Source: Lawsonibacter asaccharolyticus (GTDB lineage: Bacteria; Bacillota; Clostridia; Oscillospirales; Oscillospiraceae). Taken from it: 64,000 nt of DNA. The first letter of the stretch is position 1. Every line of letters begins with the position of its first letter. The notes under the pieces are model-generated. The model was not told where the DNA came from. It saw only the letters and a list, made by a program, of their open reading frames with translations, and did not search any database. Shown here one piece after another: positions 46,187 to 55,397 of this stretch. The translations under genes and the position numbers were made by a program. The stretch lies in contig BFBT01000001.1 of assembly GCA_003112755.1 (NCBI GenBank), positions 1,302,001-1,366,000 on the forward strand, in the 5' to 3' direction.

Positions 46187-48101
46187 AGTTGCGGATAATG
46201 GTGTCGTCCTGCATATACTGTACGCTGCCGTCCTCGCCTCTGGAGTAGTGGCAGAGGAAGTCATACCAGAAGAGCCGGGACTCGGAGGGGGTGGTGGTGT
46301 GGGGCTTGTCCTCGATCACGGCGAAGCGGACCATCGGCACGCCGTCCCCGTCGCACCAGATCTGGTTATGGTATCCGCTGGTCTGATACATCAGGGGGGC
46401 GTTCAGGTCCTCACAGCCGTTCCGCTCCAGCCAGTACATCATGGTAGAGGTCAGGCTGGGGCTCTGGTAGGCGCCGGCATCCTTGGTGCCCACCAGCTGG
46501 ATCACGGGGACCCGGTTGGTGCTGGCCATAGGGTGGAGGGTGGCCACATCCTCAGTCACCTGCTGGTCCACATTCCGATAGCGGCCGGCACTGATGGCCA
46601 CGGCGGCCACCACATCGGACATCTCACCGGCGATCATGGCGCTGGAGTTGCCTCCGTTGGAATGCCCGGTGGCATAGATCCGGCTCTCGTCGATGGAATA
46701 GCGCTCCGACACATCCTGGATCAGCTGCCGCCAGAAGGAGATGTCGTCAGGCCGGGTGGGGTCCCAGCAGTCGTTGTGGATGGGCCGGGCCATGCCGTTG
46801 TTCTCCGCATAGGGGTATGCTGTGGGGAACACCACGATGAAGCCCGCCTCCTCGGCCACCTTGAACCACTCAGAATAGGGGGCGTAGGCCTCGGCGCACT
46901 GTCCTGCGCCGTGGAGGGCCATCACCAGCGGCACCGCCTGGCTGGGGTCATCCTTGACGGACTGGGGCACATACTCCAGCCAGTAACGGGAGTAACCGTC
47001 GATGGTCCGCTCCTCCTTGGTAAAGCCCAGCGCCTCAAAGTCAATGGCGGGGCGCAGGTCGTTTCCGGCCAGGGAGCGGTAGCGCTGGGCCTTGCACAGG
47101 AAGGTCTCCCACAGGGTCCTGCTCAGCTCCGGGTCGGTGTAACTCACCTCTGCCTGGGTGAGCTGTACCTTCCCCAGGGGATAGGCATTGATAAAGGTGT
47201 CATGGGAAAGCATGTTCTGCTGATACACCGTGGTCTCCAGGGGAACGTCCTGGTTGATATAGGCCGTCTCAGTGCAGTCGTTGGCTCCCTTCCAGTAATC
47301 GGCCACGGCCTGGACCCCGTCGGTCATCTCCTTCTCGATCAGCCACACCGGCACATTGACCTCATTCACGGTCTTTTCCGGGTCCACGGCGGGGGTCTGG
47401 CCCATCTGGGTCAGATAAGCCTCGTCGATGGCTCCGCCGTCCAGCACTGCCAGCCCGGAGCAGTTGTCCGGATTGGCCATGACCCACTGCTCCAGCAGGC
47501 GGCCTCCGTCGGCGTAGCCCACAAAGTAGTAGTTTCCGGTGTATGGGCTGTAATGGATCGTCTTGCTCCCCAGGGCAAAGGCGGCGCTCAGATAGTCCAG
47601 CTCCTCCTCGCCCCCCCACTGGCTGTCGGCAGGGGTCAGGGCGTGGAGCAGGAATTTATACTGGTCGGCCACCGCGGTCCAGCCGCTGCTCACCAGGAAC
47701 TCCTCCGCCTTCTCCCCGGAGGGCAGGGCCACGAACACGCTGGAGGCGCAGTGCCCCGTCTCCTCCGGAATATAGGTGTAGAGCCTCCGGCCCTGAGAGA
47801 GCCCGTCCGCCTCCACCGCCTCCTGGAACAGGCCGGTGTAGGGGTGATAGTAGATCTGGTCCGGTGTCTCCTGCACCATCTTCTGGAACAGCGCCGTAAA
47901 CTCCTCTGTGGTGGAACAGGGGAAGTCCTGAACGGTCAGGGGCTCCACCTGAACGGCCGCAGGGGCGGACTGTGCCCCGCTCCCGGAGCTGGATGCCGAA
48001 GAGACGCTGGAGCCTGCCCCTCCGGGCGCACCGCAGGATGTGAGCATGGCCAGAGACAGTGCCGCCGCAGCCAGCGGCAGGCGGATAGACTTGCTGCGCA
48101 T
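46185..48101 (-). CDS. Large esterase lipoprotein, PHB-depolymerase-like C-terminal domain
   Basis: A 638-residue secreted lipoprotein: lipobox AMLTSC (Cys about 23), a Ser/Gly linker, then two alpha/beta-hydrolase-like halves. The N-terminal half (about 60-330) has RLYTYIPEETGH and a Gly-rich YYFVGYADGGRLLEQW in the elbow position, where Ser is replaced (G-Y-A-D-G-G), so it may be inactive. The C-terminal half (about 390-638) has PLVMALHGAGQCAEAYAPYSEW and the nucleophile elbow GHSNGGNSS, as in PHB depolymerase/feruloyl-esterase-type enzymes, plus a D-A-G and a late His (YHNQIW). AAAGGAGG precedes the ATG. Confidence 0.8.
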   Translation of the reverse strand: MRSKSIRLPLAAAALSLAMLTSCGAPGGAGSSVSSASSSGSGAQSAPAAVQVEPLTVQDFPCSTTEEFTALFQKMVQETPDQIYYHPYTGLFQEAVEADGLSQGRRLYTYIPEETGHCASSVFVALPSGEKAEEFLVSSGWTAVADQYKFLLHALTPADSQWGGEEELDYLSAAFALGSKTIHYSPYTGNYYFVGYADGGRLLEQWVMANPDNCSGLAVLDGGAIDEAYLTQMGQTPAVDPEKTVNEVNVPVWLIEKEMTDGVQAVADYWKGANDCTETAYINQDVPLETTVYQQNMLSHDTFINAYPLGKVQLTQAEVSYTDPELSRTLWETFLCKAQRYRSLAGNDLRPAIDFEALGFTKEERTIDGYSRYWLEYVPQSVKDDPSQAVPLVMALHGAGQCAEAYAPYSEWFKVAEEAGFIVVFPTAYPYAENNGMARPIHNDCWDPTRPDDISFWRQLIQDVSERYSIDESRIYATGHSNGGNSSAMIAGEMSDVVAAVAISAGRYRNVDQQVTEDVATLHPMASTNRVPVIQLVGTKDAGAYQSPSLTSTMMYWLERNGCEDLNAPLMYQTSGYHNQIWCDGDGVPMVRFAVIEDKPHTTTPSESRLFWYDFLCHYSRGEDGSVQYMQDDTIIRN

Positions 48102-48309
48102 GATGTGATCCTCCTTTTGCAGATTCCCGCACCGGGAGCTGTTCTGTATTTTGCTCCCATTCTGTGCTGTTTTCAGCTTAACAGGGGGCGGAATACCTGT
48201 CCATCCTCTGATTTCTCTGCTGTCTACACCGGTTTCAAAATTCAAAAAAATGAATCCCATCCAAAAAGCTGAGTACCCGGATCGTAGCTCCCGTCTATAT
48301 CATGATCAC

Positions 48310-48346
48310 AGGAGGGCCGGAGCTCGTGACGAGCTCCGGCCCTCCT
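48310..48346. terminator. Perfect 17-bp hairpin after the nucleotidase gene
   Basis: AGGAGGGCCGGAGCTCG, TGA, and the exact complement. It lies between the minus-strand 5'-nucleotidase and esterase genes and lacks a T-run on either strand, so it may act as a processing or protective stem as well as a terminator. The remaining 48102-48309 holds the esterase leader and no gene. Confidence 0.6.
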
Positions 48347-48392
48347 GCCGCTCTGGTCCATCTCACAACTGCGGGGCGCGCCCCGCTCCTCC

Positions 48393-50234
48393 TCAGGCGG
48401 GGAGCTCCAGCTCCATTCCCGCCTGGATGCGGTCCGGGTCCTGGATCTGGTCCCGGTTGGCGTCATAGATCTCTACCCACCGCAGGCCGCCGCCCAGCTC
48501 CTGCCGGGCGATGGTCCACAGGCAGTCCCCGGGCTGAACCACATAGATCCGCGCCCCGGCCGCGGGCTCTTCCGGCTCCGCAGGTGCCCCGCCGGTCTCC
48601 TCCGCCGTCTCCGCGATCTGGATGCGGCCCTGTCCCCCAGGAGCGGAGTAGGCGCTCAGGTCCCCCTCCAGGATCTGGCCCAGGTAACGGATCAGTGCCT
48701 GATTGTCCAGCACCGTCTCATCCTTCAGCAGGGTGCAGCCCTGAAACATGGTGTAGCCGTCCCCGCCGCTTTTGAGCATATAGTTGTGGGAGGCCAGGGT
48801 ATAGACCCGGTCCAGCTCCAGCGGCTGCCCTCCCACCTTCACACCGGTCACCCGGCGGGGGCCGTCCACAGACTGGAAGGCCCCGTTCTCGTCCACCACT
48901 ACGGAGGAGGGGACAGCGGCGTCAATGGTATAGGTCAGGCCGGACACCTGGAGGAAACCTCCGCTGGTCTGGGGATACTTCCGTGCCCCCATCTCCAAGG
49001 CGTCCAGGATCTGCTGTCCGGTGGCCTCCACCAGGCACAGGGCGTTGCCATAGGGGTGCAGGTCCAGGATGTCCCCATAAGTGACCTCCCCCGGCGCCAG
49101 CTCCGCCCGGATGCCGCCGCCGTTGACAAAGGCGATATCCGCCCCCATCACCGCCCGGTAGGCGTCAGCGCAGAAGTCCCCCAGGTTGGTCTCCCGGCTC
49201 CGGACCCAGTATTCCCCGGTGGCCGGGTCGGTGGTGACCAGGGCCACGTCCGTGCTGCCCACCACTTGGCTCAGCTGCTCCTCATACTGGGCTTGGACAG
49301 CGGCGATCTCCTCCTCCATCTCCGGGTCCCTGCCGGCATAGCCGGCCACCAGCTCCGCCTGGATCTCCCCGGTGACGGGGTCCAAGATCACCTGGCCGAT
49401 GGCGGTCAGGCCGGTGCCCGTCTGGGCCAGCACCACGTCCTTCCCCTCCCGGTTGGGCAGTGTCCGCTCATACTGCTCATGGGAGTGGCCGTCTAGGAAC
49501 ACGTCGATGCCGGTGGTGTGGGCAATGACAGCCTGGGAGGACCACTGGGCAGAGATGCCCTCATTACCCAGATGGCCCACCGCCACCACATAGTCCGCGC
49601 CCCCGGCCCGGGCCTGGTCCACTGCGGCCTGGACGCAGTCATACAGCTCCTGTCCGTCTCCTCCCTGCCGGAAGCCGTACACCGCCTCCCCGGCCTCGTC
49701 CCGGAAGTAAGTGGGGTCGGTCTTGGTCAGGCTCTCCGGGGTACAGATCCCCACATAGCCTACGGTGGTGTCCCCGTAGTCCAGGAGAGCATAGGGCTGG
49801 AACACCGGTTCGCCCGCCGCCAGGCCGGTGAAGTTGCAGCTAAGATAGGGGAACTCCGCCCCGGCCGCCAGCTCCATCAGCCGGTCCACCCCATAGTCGA
49901 ACTCGTGGTTGCCCGGCACCGCCAGGTCATAGCCCGCCGCGTTCATCAGGGAGATGATGTACTCCCCCTGGGAGAGGGTGCCCACCGCCTGGCCCTGGAT
50001 GGCATCTCCCGCGTCCACCAGGGTCACCCGGTCCGCCCCGTACTGCTCCTCCAGCGCCCCGGCATAGGCCGCCAGGCCGGCATAGCCGATGGCGTCGTCC
50101 AGGGCACAGTGGACGTCGTTGGTGTGGAGGATCACGATCTTCTCTCCCGCCTCCGCCGCCTGGGAGGCGGGTGCCAGGGAGACCGTCAGCAGCAGCGCCG
50201 CTGTCAGCGCCGCCCATCTGTCCACCTTTTTCAT
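48393..50234 (-). CDS. 5'-nucleotidase/2',3'-cyclic phosphodiesterase with LysM domain
   Basis: A 613-residue secreted enzyme: Sec signal (MKKVDRWAALTAALLLTVSLAPASQAAEA), metallophosphatase domain with HTNDVH (about 37), DAGDAIQG, GNHEFDYG and GHSHE motifs, a C-terminal nucleotidase domain with NGGGIRAEL and YTLASHNYMLKSGGDGYTMF, and a C-terminal LysM (about 565-613; YVVQPGDCLWTIARQELGGG) that binds peptidoglycan. It releases phosphate and nucleosides from extracellular nucleotides at the cell wall. The ATG overlaps the stop of the upstream AraC regulator (ATGA), so both are in one operon. Confidence 0.93.
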   Translation of the reverse strand: MKKVDRWAALTAALLLTVSLAPASQAAEAGEKIVILHTNDVHCALDDAIGYAGLAAYAGALEEQYGADRVTLVDAGDAIQGQAVGTLSQGEYIISLMNAAGYDLAVPGNHEFDYGVDRLMELAAGAEFPYLSCNFTGLAAGEPVFQPYALLDYGDTTVGYVGICTPESLTKTDPTYFRDEAGEAVYGFRQGGDGQELYDCVQAAVDQARAGGADYVVAVGHLGNEGISAQWSSQAVIAHTTGIDVFLDGHSHEQYERTLPNREGKDVVLAQTGTGLTAIGQVILDPVTGEIQAELVAGYAGRDPEMEEEIAAVQAQYEEQLSQVVGSTDVALVTTDPATGEYWVRSRETNLGDFCADAYRAVMGADIAFVNGGGIRAELAPGEVTYGDILDLHPYGNALCLVEATGQQILDALEMGARKYPQTSGGFLQVSGLTYTIDAAVPSSVVVDENGAFQSVDGPRRVTGVKVGGQPLELDRVYTLASHNYMLKSGGDGYTMFQGCTLLKDETVLDNQALIRYLGQILEGDLSAYSAPGGQGRIQIAETAEETGGAPAEPEEPAAGARIYVVQPGDCLWTIARQELGGGLRWVEIYDANRDQIQDPDRIQAGMELELPA

Positions 50235-52453
50235 GTATCATCATCCTTTCCGTTTTCATATTTTCTGCCCTGACAGCGCTCCCGATACCTGCCCGGCGTC
50301 TCGCCCACCAGACTCTTGAAGGTCCGGATGAAGCTGTTGGAGGAGTTGAATCCCGTCTGGTAGCCGATCTCCGTCACACTGGCGTCGGTGGACTCCAGCA
50401 GCAGGCGGGCCTGCTCCACCCGGTACTGCCGCAGGTAGTGGGAGAAGCCCGGCGGCTGGTATTTGCTGAACAGGCTGGACAGATAGGACACACTCAGCCC
50501 CACGTGGCCGCTCACCTCGTTGAGGGACAGCCCGCTGTCCGAGAAGTGGGCGGCGATGTAGTCCCGGGCCCGGTCCATATAGCCACGCTGGCTGTTGTGT
50601 CCCCACTCGTCCAGCTCAGCCAGCAGCCGCTCCTGCTCCTGCCAGAAGTCGGGGGAGTCCGCAGCGCAGGCGGCGGAGTATCGCTCCCCCAGTTCCCGCT
50701 GGACCTTCAGCACCTGGGTCAGCACGCAGCCCCGCAGCATAGAGCGCATCTGCACCGGGGACTGAGCGCGTCCTACTGCCTGACGCAGGTCCGCCAGCTG
50801 GGCCCTGGCCCCCTCCAGCTCTCCGCTCAGCGCCTTCTGGAGCATCTCCCGCACCTGGGCATCATATACGCCCGCACCTACCGGACCGGGGCCGGGCTGC
50901 CCGGCCTCCCCGCAGCAATATTTCCGGTAATTCAGGTCCTGTCTGGCCTCCTGCCAGGCGGCGGAGAGCTCCAGCAGGCTTCCTCTGGCCTGGCTGGCCC
51001 CCACCGCGGCAGAGAATGGGAAGTCCCGGGTCTCCCGCTCCAGCGCCTGCCGGCAGTCCTCCAGGGGGATGGCGAATCCGCCTGGGACCGGTGGGGAAGC
51101 GCACAGCACCGCCGACAGCCCTCCGCCCGGGGCGGGCTGGATCTGGGCAAGGCAGCGTCCCTCCCAAAACCGCTTCAGGCTTCTCCACAGGCTCCGGGTG
51201 TAGATCTCCCCCTCCACCGCCGAGGCGCTCCTCTCCGGCACCGCCTCCACCGCCAGCACCAGGTAAGTCCCCTCCAGGGGAAAGGGGCTCTCCAGAGCAG
51301 CCAGCATCCTGGACACCTCCTCCGGCTCCGTCTGGCCCCCCTCCAGCAGGGACTGGAAGAACCGCTGGGCCAGCGCCGGGCGCACATCGGAGAGCAGTCC
51401 GGTCAGCCGCTGGTTCTCCCGCTGTCCCCGGGCCAGGGCGGCGCTGATGAGCCCGGCCTCGTCCTGGCCCGCCTCCGTCTCCTGCCCTGTGAGCATGGAT
51501 TCCACGATCCGCTGGATTGGCCGGTAGATCACCTGGAGGATCACCAGGGACAGGATCAGGATCAGCAGGAGCAGCACCGCCGCCGCAGGGAGGAAGGCGG
51601 TGAGGATCTCCTGGGGAGAGGGCAGCCAGTCCCCGCTGTTCCAATAGGTCAGGCAGTACCACCCGGCCGTCTGGGACCTGGCCACACAAACTACAGTGTC
51701 TCTCTGTCCGCTCAAAGCGTACACGCCTTCCTGGGGAGATTCCCCGGTCACCATCAGCTCCTCCCGCTCCGGGTAGGTCATCCGGTTGGGAAAGACGGGC
51801 TCTCCCGCCCCGTCATAGACGTACACCGGGTCTCCGGACAGGCCGCTCCAGCCCTCCTGGAACTGTTCAAACAGGTCTCTGGCGCTGAGCTGGACGATGA
51901 GCAGTCCCAGCTTTTTGGGCTGTGGGAAGGCGACCAGCAGATATATCTTTCCGTCCTCACACCACAGGGAGGGGGTCCCGCTCTCCGCCGCCGCGGACCA
52001 CCGTTCCAGCTGCCCAGGCCGCTCCGGGTCTCCCGCCTCCAGCAGCAGCTGCCGGTCGGTGAGGATCTGCCCACTTTGATAGAGGTAAAGCCAGCACCGC
52101 TCGATCAGCTCGTTCCCCTCCCGCAGCCCCTGGATCTGGGCGGCTGCCCCCGAGGTCCTGGAGAAATCCGGCTTTTCCGGTGCCACCAGCAGGCTGGAGA
52201 CGTCATCGTCCTTCCAGAAGGTCTGGATCTGAAGCTCCAGGGCCTGGATGGTCCGGTCCAGGGAGGTGCTGGTCCGCTGGAGCATGGACATGGTACCCTC
52301 CATCCCCTGCTCCCGGTAGCGGGACACCATCTCTCCCCGGACAAAGAGGTAGGAGCCCCCCACCGTGAGCAGGGAGAAGGCCAGCAGGATGAGGACGGTC
52401 CTCCCCAGCAGCTTCTGGGTGCGCAGCCGGCCTACCAGCGAGATGCGATTCAT
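50231..52453 (-). CDS. Membrane-anchored AraC-family regulator (YesS-like)
   Basis: A 740-residue transmembrane transcription factor: span 1 (about 17-39), an extracytoplasmic sensor region (about 40-300; Cache-like), span 2 (about 305-330; AFLPAAAVLLLLILILSLVILQVIY), a linker, and C-terminal AraC double HTH (DYIAAHFSDSGLSLNEVSGHVGLSVSYLSSLFSKY and TEIGYQTGFNSSNSFIRTFKSLVGETP). Such proteins sense an external ligand and act on DNA from the membrane. The start ATG at 52451-52453 follows GGGAAGGG. It is translationally coupled to the nucleotidase gene, its likely target. Confidence 0.88.
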   Translation of the reverse strand: MNRISLVGRLRTQKLLGRTVLILLAFSLLTVGGSYLFVRGEMVSRYREQGMEGTMSMLQRTSTSLDRTIQALELQIQTFWKDDDVSSLLVAPEKPDFSRTSGAAAQIQGLREGNELIERCWLYLYQSGQILTDRQLLLEAGDPERPGQLERWSAAAESGTPSLWCEDGKIYLLVAFPQPKKLGLLIVQLSARDLFEQFQEGWSGLSGDPVYVYDGAGEPVFPNRMTYPEREELMVTGESPQEGVYALSGQRDTVVCVARSQTAGWYCLTYWNSGDWLPSPQEILTAFLPAAAVLLLLILILSLVILQVIYRPIQRIVESMLTGQETEAGQDEAGLISAALARGQRENQRLTGLLSDVRPALAQRFFQSLLEGGQTEPEEVSRMLAALESPFPLEGTYLVLAVEAVPERSASAVEGEIYTRSLWRSLKRFWEGRCLAQIQPAPGGGLSAVLCASPPVPGGFAIPLEDCRQALERETRDFPFSAAVGASQARGSLLELSAAWQEARQDLNYRKYCCGEAGQPGPGPVGAGVYDAQVREMLQKALSGELEGARAQLADLRQAVGRAQSPVQMRSMLRGCVLTQVLKVQRELGERYSAACAADSPDFWQEQERLLAELDEWGHNSQRGYMDRARDYIAAHFSDSGLSLNEVSGHVGLSVSYLSSLFSKYQPPGFSHYLRQYRVEQARLLLESTDASVTEIGYQTGFNSSNSFIRTFKSLVGETPGRYRERCQGRKYENGKDDDT

Positions 52454-52485
52454 ATCCCTTCCCTCTCTTTTTCCACTGTTTTTTA

Positions 52486-53259
52486 TCACGCCAGCAGGTC
52501 CCAGACCAGCCGGACGACCAGCAGGGTGAGTACCACGAAGAACATGGGGCGGATCACCTTTGCGCCGCCCTTCAGGGCCAGCCCGGCCCCCACATAGCCC
52601 CCCGCAATGCCGAACAGGGCGGCGGGGATGCCCACCGCCCACAGCACCTTCCCCCCCAGGGCGAAGGTCACCAGGCTGGCCAGGTTGGAGGTGGCGTTGG
52701 CCACCTTGGTATTGCCCGCAGCGGTAAGCAGGTCGAACCGGCACAGGCCGGTAAAGGCCAGGGTGAGAAAGGTCCCAGCCCCCGGACCAAAAAATCCATC
52801 GTAGCACCCGATCACCAGTCCGATGGCCAGAGAGAGAGGAACCAGCTTCCCCACTCCCAGCTCCCCGGACCGGTCCTCCGTCCCGAAGTCCCGTTTAAAC
52901 AGCAGGAAGACCGCCATCACCGGCACTACAGCCAGCATCAGGTAGTAGAGGGCCTGCTCCGGCATGATCATGTTCAAACGCGCCCCCAGCCAAGCACCCA
53001 CCAGCGCCCCGGCGCCCCCGGCCAGGGCGGAGGGCAGATGCACGTCCCCCCGCTTCAGAAAACGCCCGGTGGCTATCAGTGTTCCGAAGAAGTTGCCGCA
53101 CTTGTTGGTGCCGGAGGCCAGGTGCGGGGGCAGTCCTGCCAGCAGATAGGCGGGCAGGGTGATCAGCCCCCCGCCGCCGGCCACCGCGTCGATCAGTCCG
53201 CCCAGAAAGACCAGCGGACAGACAATGATCCAGATGCGGATCAGCTCGTCCCATTCCAT
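52486..53259 (-). CDS. TauE/SafE (TSUP) family permease
   Basis: A 257-residue membrane protein with about eight spans. It has the duplicated TSUP motif: FLGGLIDAVAGGGGLITLPAYLLAGLPPHLASGTNK in the first half and GCYDGFFGPGAGTFLTLAF in the second. The family exports or imports organosulfur compounds, sulfite or sulfoacetate. The ATG at 53257-53259 is preferred, with AGGAG at proper spacing; an ATG two codons earlier sits too close to it. It is 33 bases upstream of the AraC gene, so it may head that operon. Confidence 0.9.
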   Translation of the reverse strand: MEWDELIRIWIIVCPLVFLGGLIDAVAGGGGLITLPAYLLAGLPPHLASGTNKCGNFFGTLIATGRFLKRGDVHLPSALAGGAGALVGAWLGARLNMIMPEQALYYLMLAVVPVMAVFLLFKRDFGTEDRSGELGVGKLVPLSLAIGLVIGCYDGFFGPGAGTFLTLAFTGLCRFDLLTAAGNTKVANATSNLASLVTFALGGKVLWAVGIPAALFGIAGGYVGAGLALKGGAKVIRPMFFVVLTLLVVRLVWDLLA

Positions 53260-53390
53260 GTTCATCTCTCCTGTTCCCGGCCTGTGGCCGCCTGACTATT
53301 GTACCATAGCTTCTGCCTGGAATCCACATGGAGCGGACAAGATCTTCCGTCCCGCCCGTCAAAGTTCTCCAATTTTCTTTCCCCTCTCCC

Positions 53391-53419
53391 TTGACGTGCC
53401 GCCTAAACCTTTGTAAAAT
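53391..53419 (+). promoter_or_regulatory. Promoter of the DUF1846 gene
   Basis: TTGACG (53391-53396), 17 bases, TAAAAT (53414-53419). The downstream ATAAATTGGTATT closely resembles the pyrG promoter's downstream sequence at 55345-55360. Confidence 0.72.
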
Positions 53420-53455
53420 AAATTGGTATTGTGTTGTGAGAGGGGAGTGGCCGTC

Positions 53456-54943
53456 GTGGCCAGGGAAGGGTTTGACAATCAGAAATATTTGACCATGCAG
53501 TCCCAGCACATCCGGGACCGCATCGACCAGTTCGGCGGTAAGCTGTATCTGGAGTTCGGCGGCAAGCTGTTCGACGACTTCCATGCCAGCCGGGTGCTGC
53601 CCGGCTTTCAGCCGGACAGCAAGATCCGCATGCTGGAGCAGCTGAAGGACAAGGCCGAGATCATCATCGTCATTAACGCCGGCGACATCGAGAAGAACAA
53701 GGTGCGGGGCGACCTGGGCATCACCTATGACAGCGACGTCCTTCGCCTCATCGACGCTTTCCGCTCCAAGGGCCTGTATGTGGGCAGCGTGGTAGTCACC
53801 CAGTACACCGGGCAGGCCGCCGCCGATTCCTTCCGCCTGCGGCTGGAGAAGCTGGGGGTGCGGGTCTACCGCCACTACTCCATCCAGGGCTACCCCCACA
53901 ACATCGCCCACATCGTCAGCGATGAGGGGTACGGCAAGAACGACTATATCGAGACCTCCCGCCCTCTGGTGGTGGTCACCGCACCCGGCCCCGGCAGCGG
54001 CAAGATGGCCACCTGCCTCAGCCAGCTCTATCACCACTACCGCCGGGGGGTGACGGCGGGCTACGCCAAGTTCGAGACCTTCCCCATCTGGAACCTCCCC
54101 CTGAAGCACCCGGTCAATCTGGCCTACGAGGCAGCCACCGCCGACCTGGACGACGTGAACATGATCGACCCCTTCCATCTCCAGGCCTACGGCGAGACCA
54201 CCGTCAACTACAACCGGGACGTGGAGGTCTTTCCCGTCCTGGCTGCTACCTTTGAGAAGATCACCGGCAGCTGCCCCTATCAGTCCCCCACCGACATGGG
54301 GGTGAACATGGCGGGCAACTGCATCACCGACGACGGTGCCTGCCGGGAGGCTGCCTGTCAGGAGATCGTCCGGCGCTACTATGATGTGCTCTCCGACCGC
54401 CGGCAGGGCAGGGGAGGGGACGACCCGGTCTATAAACTGGAGCTGTTGATGCAGCAGGCCGGCATCACCCCCGCTATCCGCCCCGTAGTGGACCAGGCCA
54501 ATCGGCTGGAGGAGGAGACCGGCGAGCCTGCCATGGCCATCCAACTGCCCGACGGCAGGATGGTCACCGGCAAGACCTCCGAGCTGATGGGCTGCTCCGC
54601 CGCCGCCCTGCTCAACGCTCTGAAGTCCCTGGCCGGGCTGGGGGGCCATGGCGTGCATCTGATCGCCCAGTCCGCCATCCAGCCCATCCAGACTGTCAAG
54701 GTCCAGTATCTGGGGTCAAACAACCCCAGGCTGCACAGCGACGAGGTGCTCATCGCCCTGGCCGCCTCCGCCAATCTGGACCCCAAGGCCGCCCGGGCGC
54801 TGGAGGCCCTGGCCCATCTTCAGGGCTGTCAGGCCCACTGCTCCGTCATCCTGTCCCCCGCCGACGAGGGGACTTACCGCAAGCTGGGCATCCAGCTCAC
54901 CTGCGAGCCCAAGTATCAGACCAACAAGCTCTATCACCGATAA
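53456..54943 (+). CDS. DUF1846 domain-containing protein
   Basis: A 495-residue cytosolic protein of the DUF1846 family: opening REGFDNQKYLTMQSQHIRDRIDQFGGKLYLEFGGKLFDDFHASRVLPGF, then APGPGSGKMATCLSQLYHHY, a nucleotide-binding-like loop, and INPFH-type IDPFHLQAYGETTVNYNRDVE. Structure-solved members have unknown biochemical function. The start is GTG 53456, seven bases after AGGGGAGT, placed by alignment with the family start. Monocistronic with terminator. Confidence 0.92.
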   Translation: MAREGFDNQKYLTMQSQHIRDRIDQFGGKLYLEFGGKLFDDFHASRVLPGFQPDSKIRMLEQLKDKAEIIIVINAGDIEKNKVRGDLGITYDSDVLRLIDAFRSKGLYVGSVVVTQYTGQAAADSFRLRLEKLGVRVYRHYSIQGYPHNIAHIVSDEGYGKNDYIETSRPLVVVTAPGPGSGKMATCLSQLYHHYRRGVTAGYAKFETFPIWNLPLKHPVNLAYEAATADLDDVNMIDPFHLQAYGETTVNYNRDVEVFPVLAATFEKITGSCPYQSPTDMGVNMAGNCITDDGACREAACQEIVRRYYDVLSDRRQGRGGDDPVYKLELLMQQAGITPAIRPVVDQANRLEEETGEPAMAIQLPDGRMVTGKTSELMGCSAAALLNALKSLAGLGGHGVHLIAQSAIQPIQTVKVQYLGSNNPRLHSDEVLIALAASANLDPKAARALEALAHLQGCQAHCSVILSPADEGTYRKLGIQLTCEPKYQTNKLYHR

Positions 54944-54952
54944 GCGCAAAGA

Positions 54953-54986
54953 GGCGCCCCCGGGAGAAGGATCTCCCAGGGGCGCT
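54953..54986 (+). terminator. Terminator of the DUF1846 gene
   Basis: GGCGCCCCCGGGAGA and TCTCCCAGGGGCGC form a long stem with one mismatch, followed by TTGTC. Confidence 0.75.
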
Positions 54987-55012
54987 TGTCTATTTGCTCT
55001 ATAATCAATTTT

Positions 55013-55245
55013 AATAATAAAAAATTTTTTGTAATGTAAGTTTTAATTTACTCGGCTCTTGGAAGCGTAGGGTGACCGCCGTCTGGCTGATCCCCAGCAG
55101 GGACGCCGCCTCCCGGTGTAGTAAATAAGATAGAGGAGCTCCCGCTCCCCGGCCTTCAGCTCCATCACCTGCCGCAGGACCGGCTCCTCCTGGGGCACGG
55201 CCACCACCAGAGGCTCGGTCCAGCGCAGCTTCAGCCGCCGTCAGA
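55013..55245 (-). pseudogene. Decayed sigma-70 (ECF-like) factor, region 4 remnant
   Basis: Reading the minus strand from about 55,245, one frame gives LKLRWTEPLVVAVPQEEPVL, then RQVMELKAGERELLYLIYYTG. After a frame change near 55,120 it continues REAASLLGISQTAVTLRFQEP. Joined, this is the region 4 of an ECF sigma factor (PxxxRxVxxLxYxxGxxxxEIAxLLGISxxAVxxRL). The N-terminal half is missing and the tail runs into AT-rich sequence. It is a relic, not an expressed gene. Confidence 0.65.
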
Positions 55246-55320
55246 GACTGCGGCACAGAGGCCGCCCCCGCCGGGGCTGTGGACCGCACCCATTTTTCGC
55301 CCATCTGTCCGATTTTTTTC

Positions 55321-55349
55321 TTGACTCGCACCCCAGACAAGCATAAAAT
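55321..55349 (+). promoter_or_regulatory. Promoter of pyrG
   Basis: TTGACT (55321-55326), 17 bases, TAAAAT (55344-55349), 48 bases upstream of pyrG. Confidence 0.75.
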
Positions 55350-55397
55350 AAACCGGTATTTTTTTCAACAGGATCAAACTTTGATGGAGGGATCAAC

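Noticed and set aside
46110..48272. 720-codon plus-strand frame opposite the esterase gene
   Set aside because: Mirror frame of a clear lipoprotein gene; no ribosome site and no recognisable domain.
50171..52597. 808-codon plus-strand frame opposite the AraC regulator
   Set aside because: Antisense to well-supported spans and HTH motifs; composition is Gln/His/Pro-rich as expected of a shadow.
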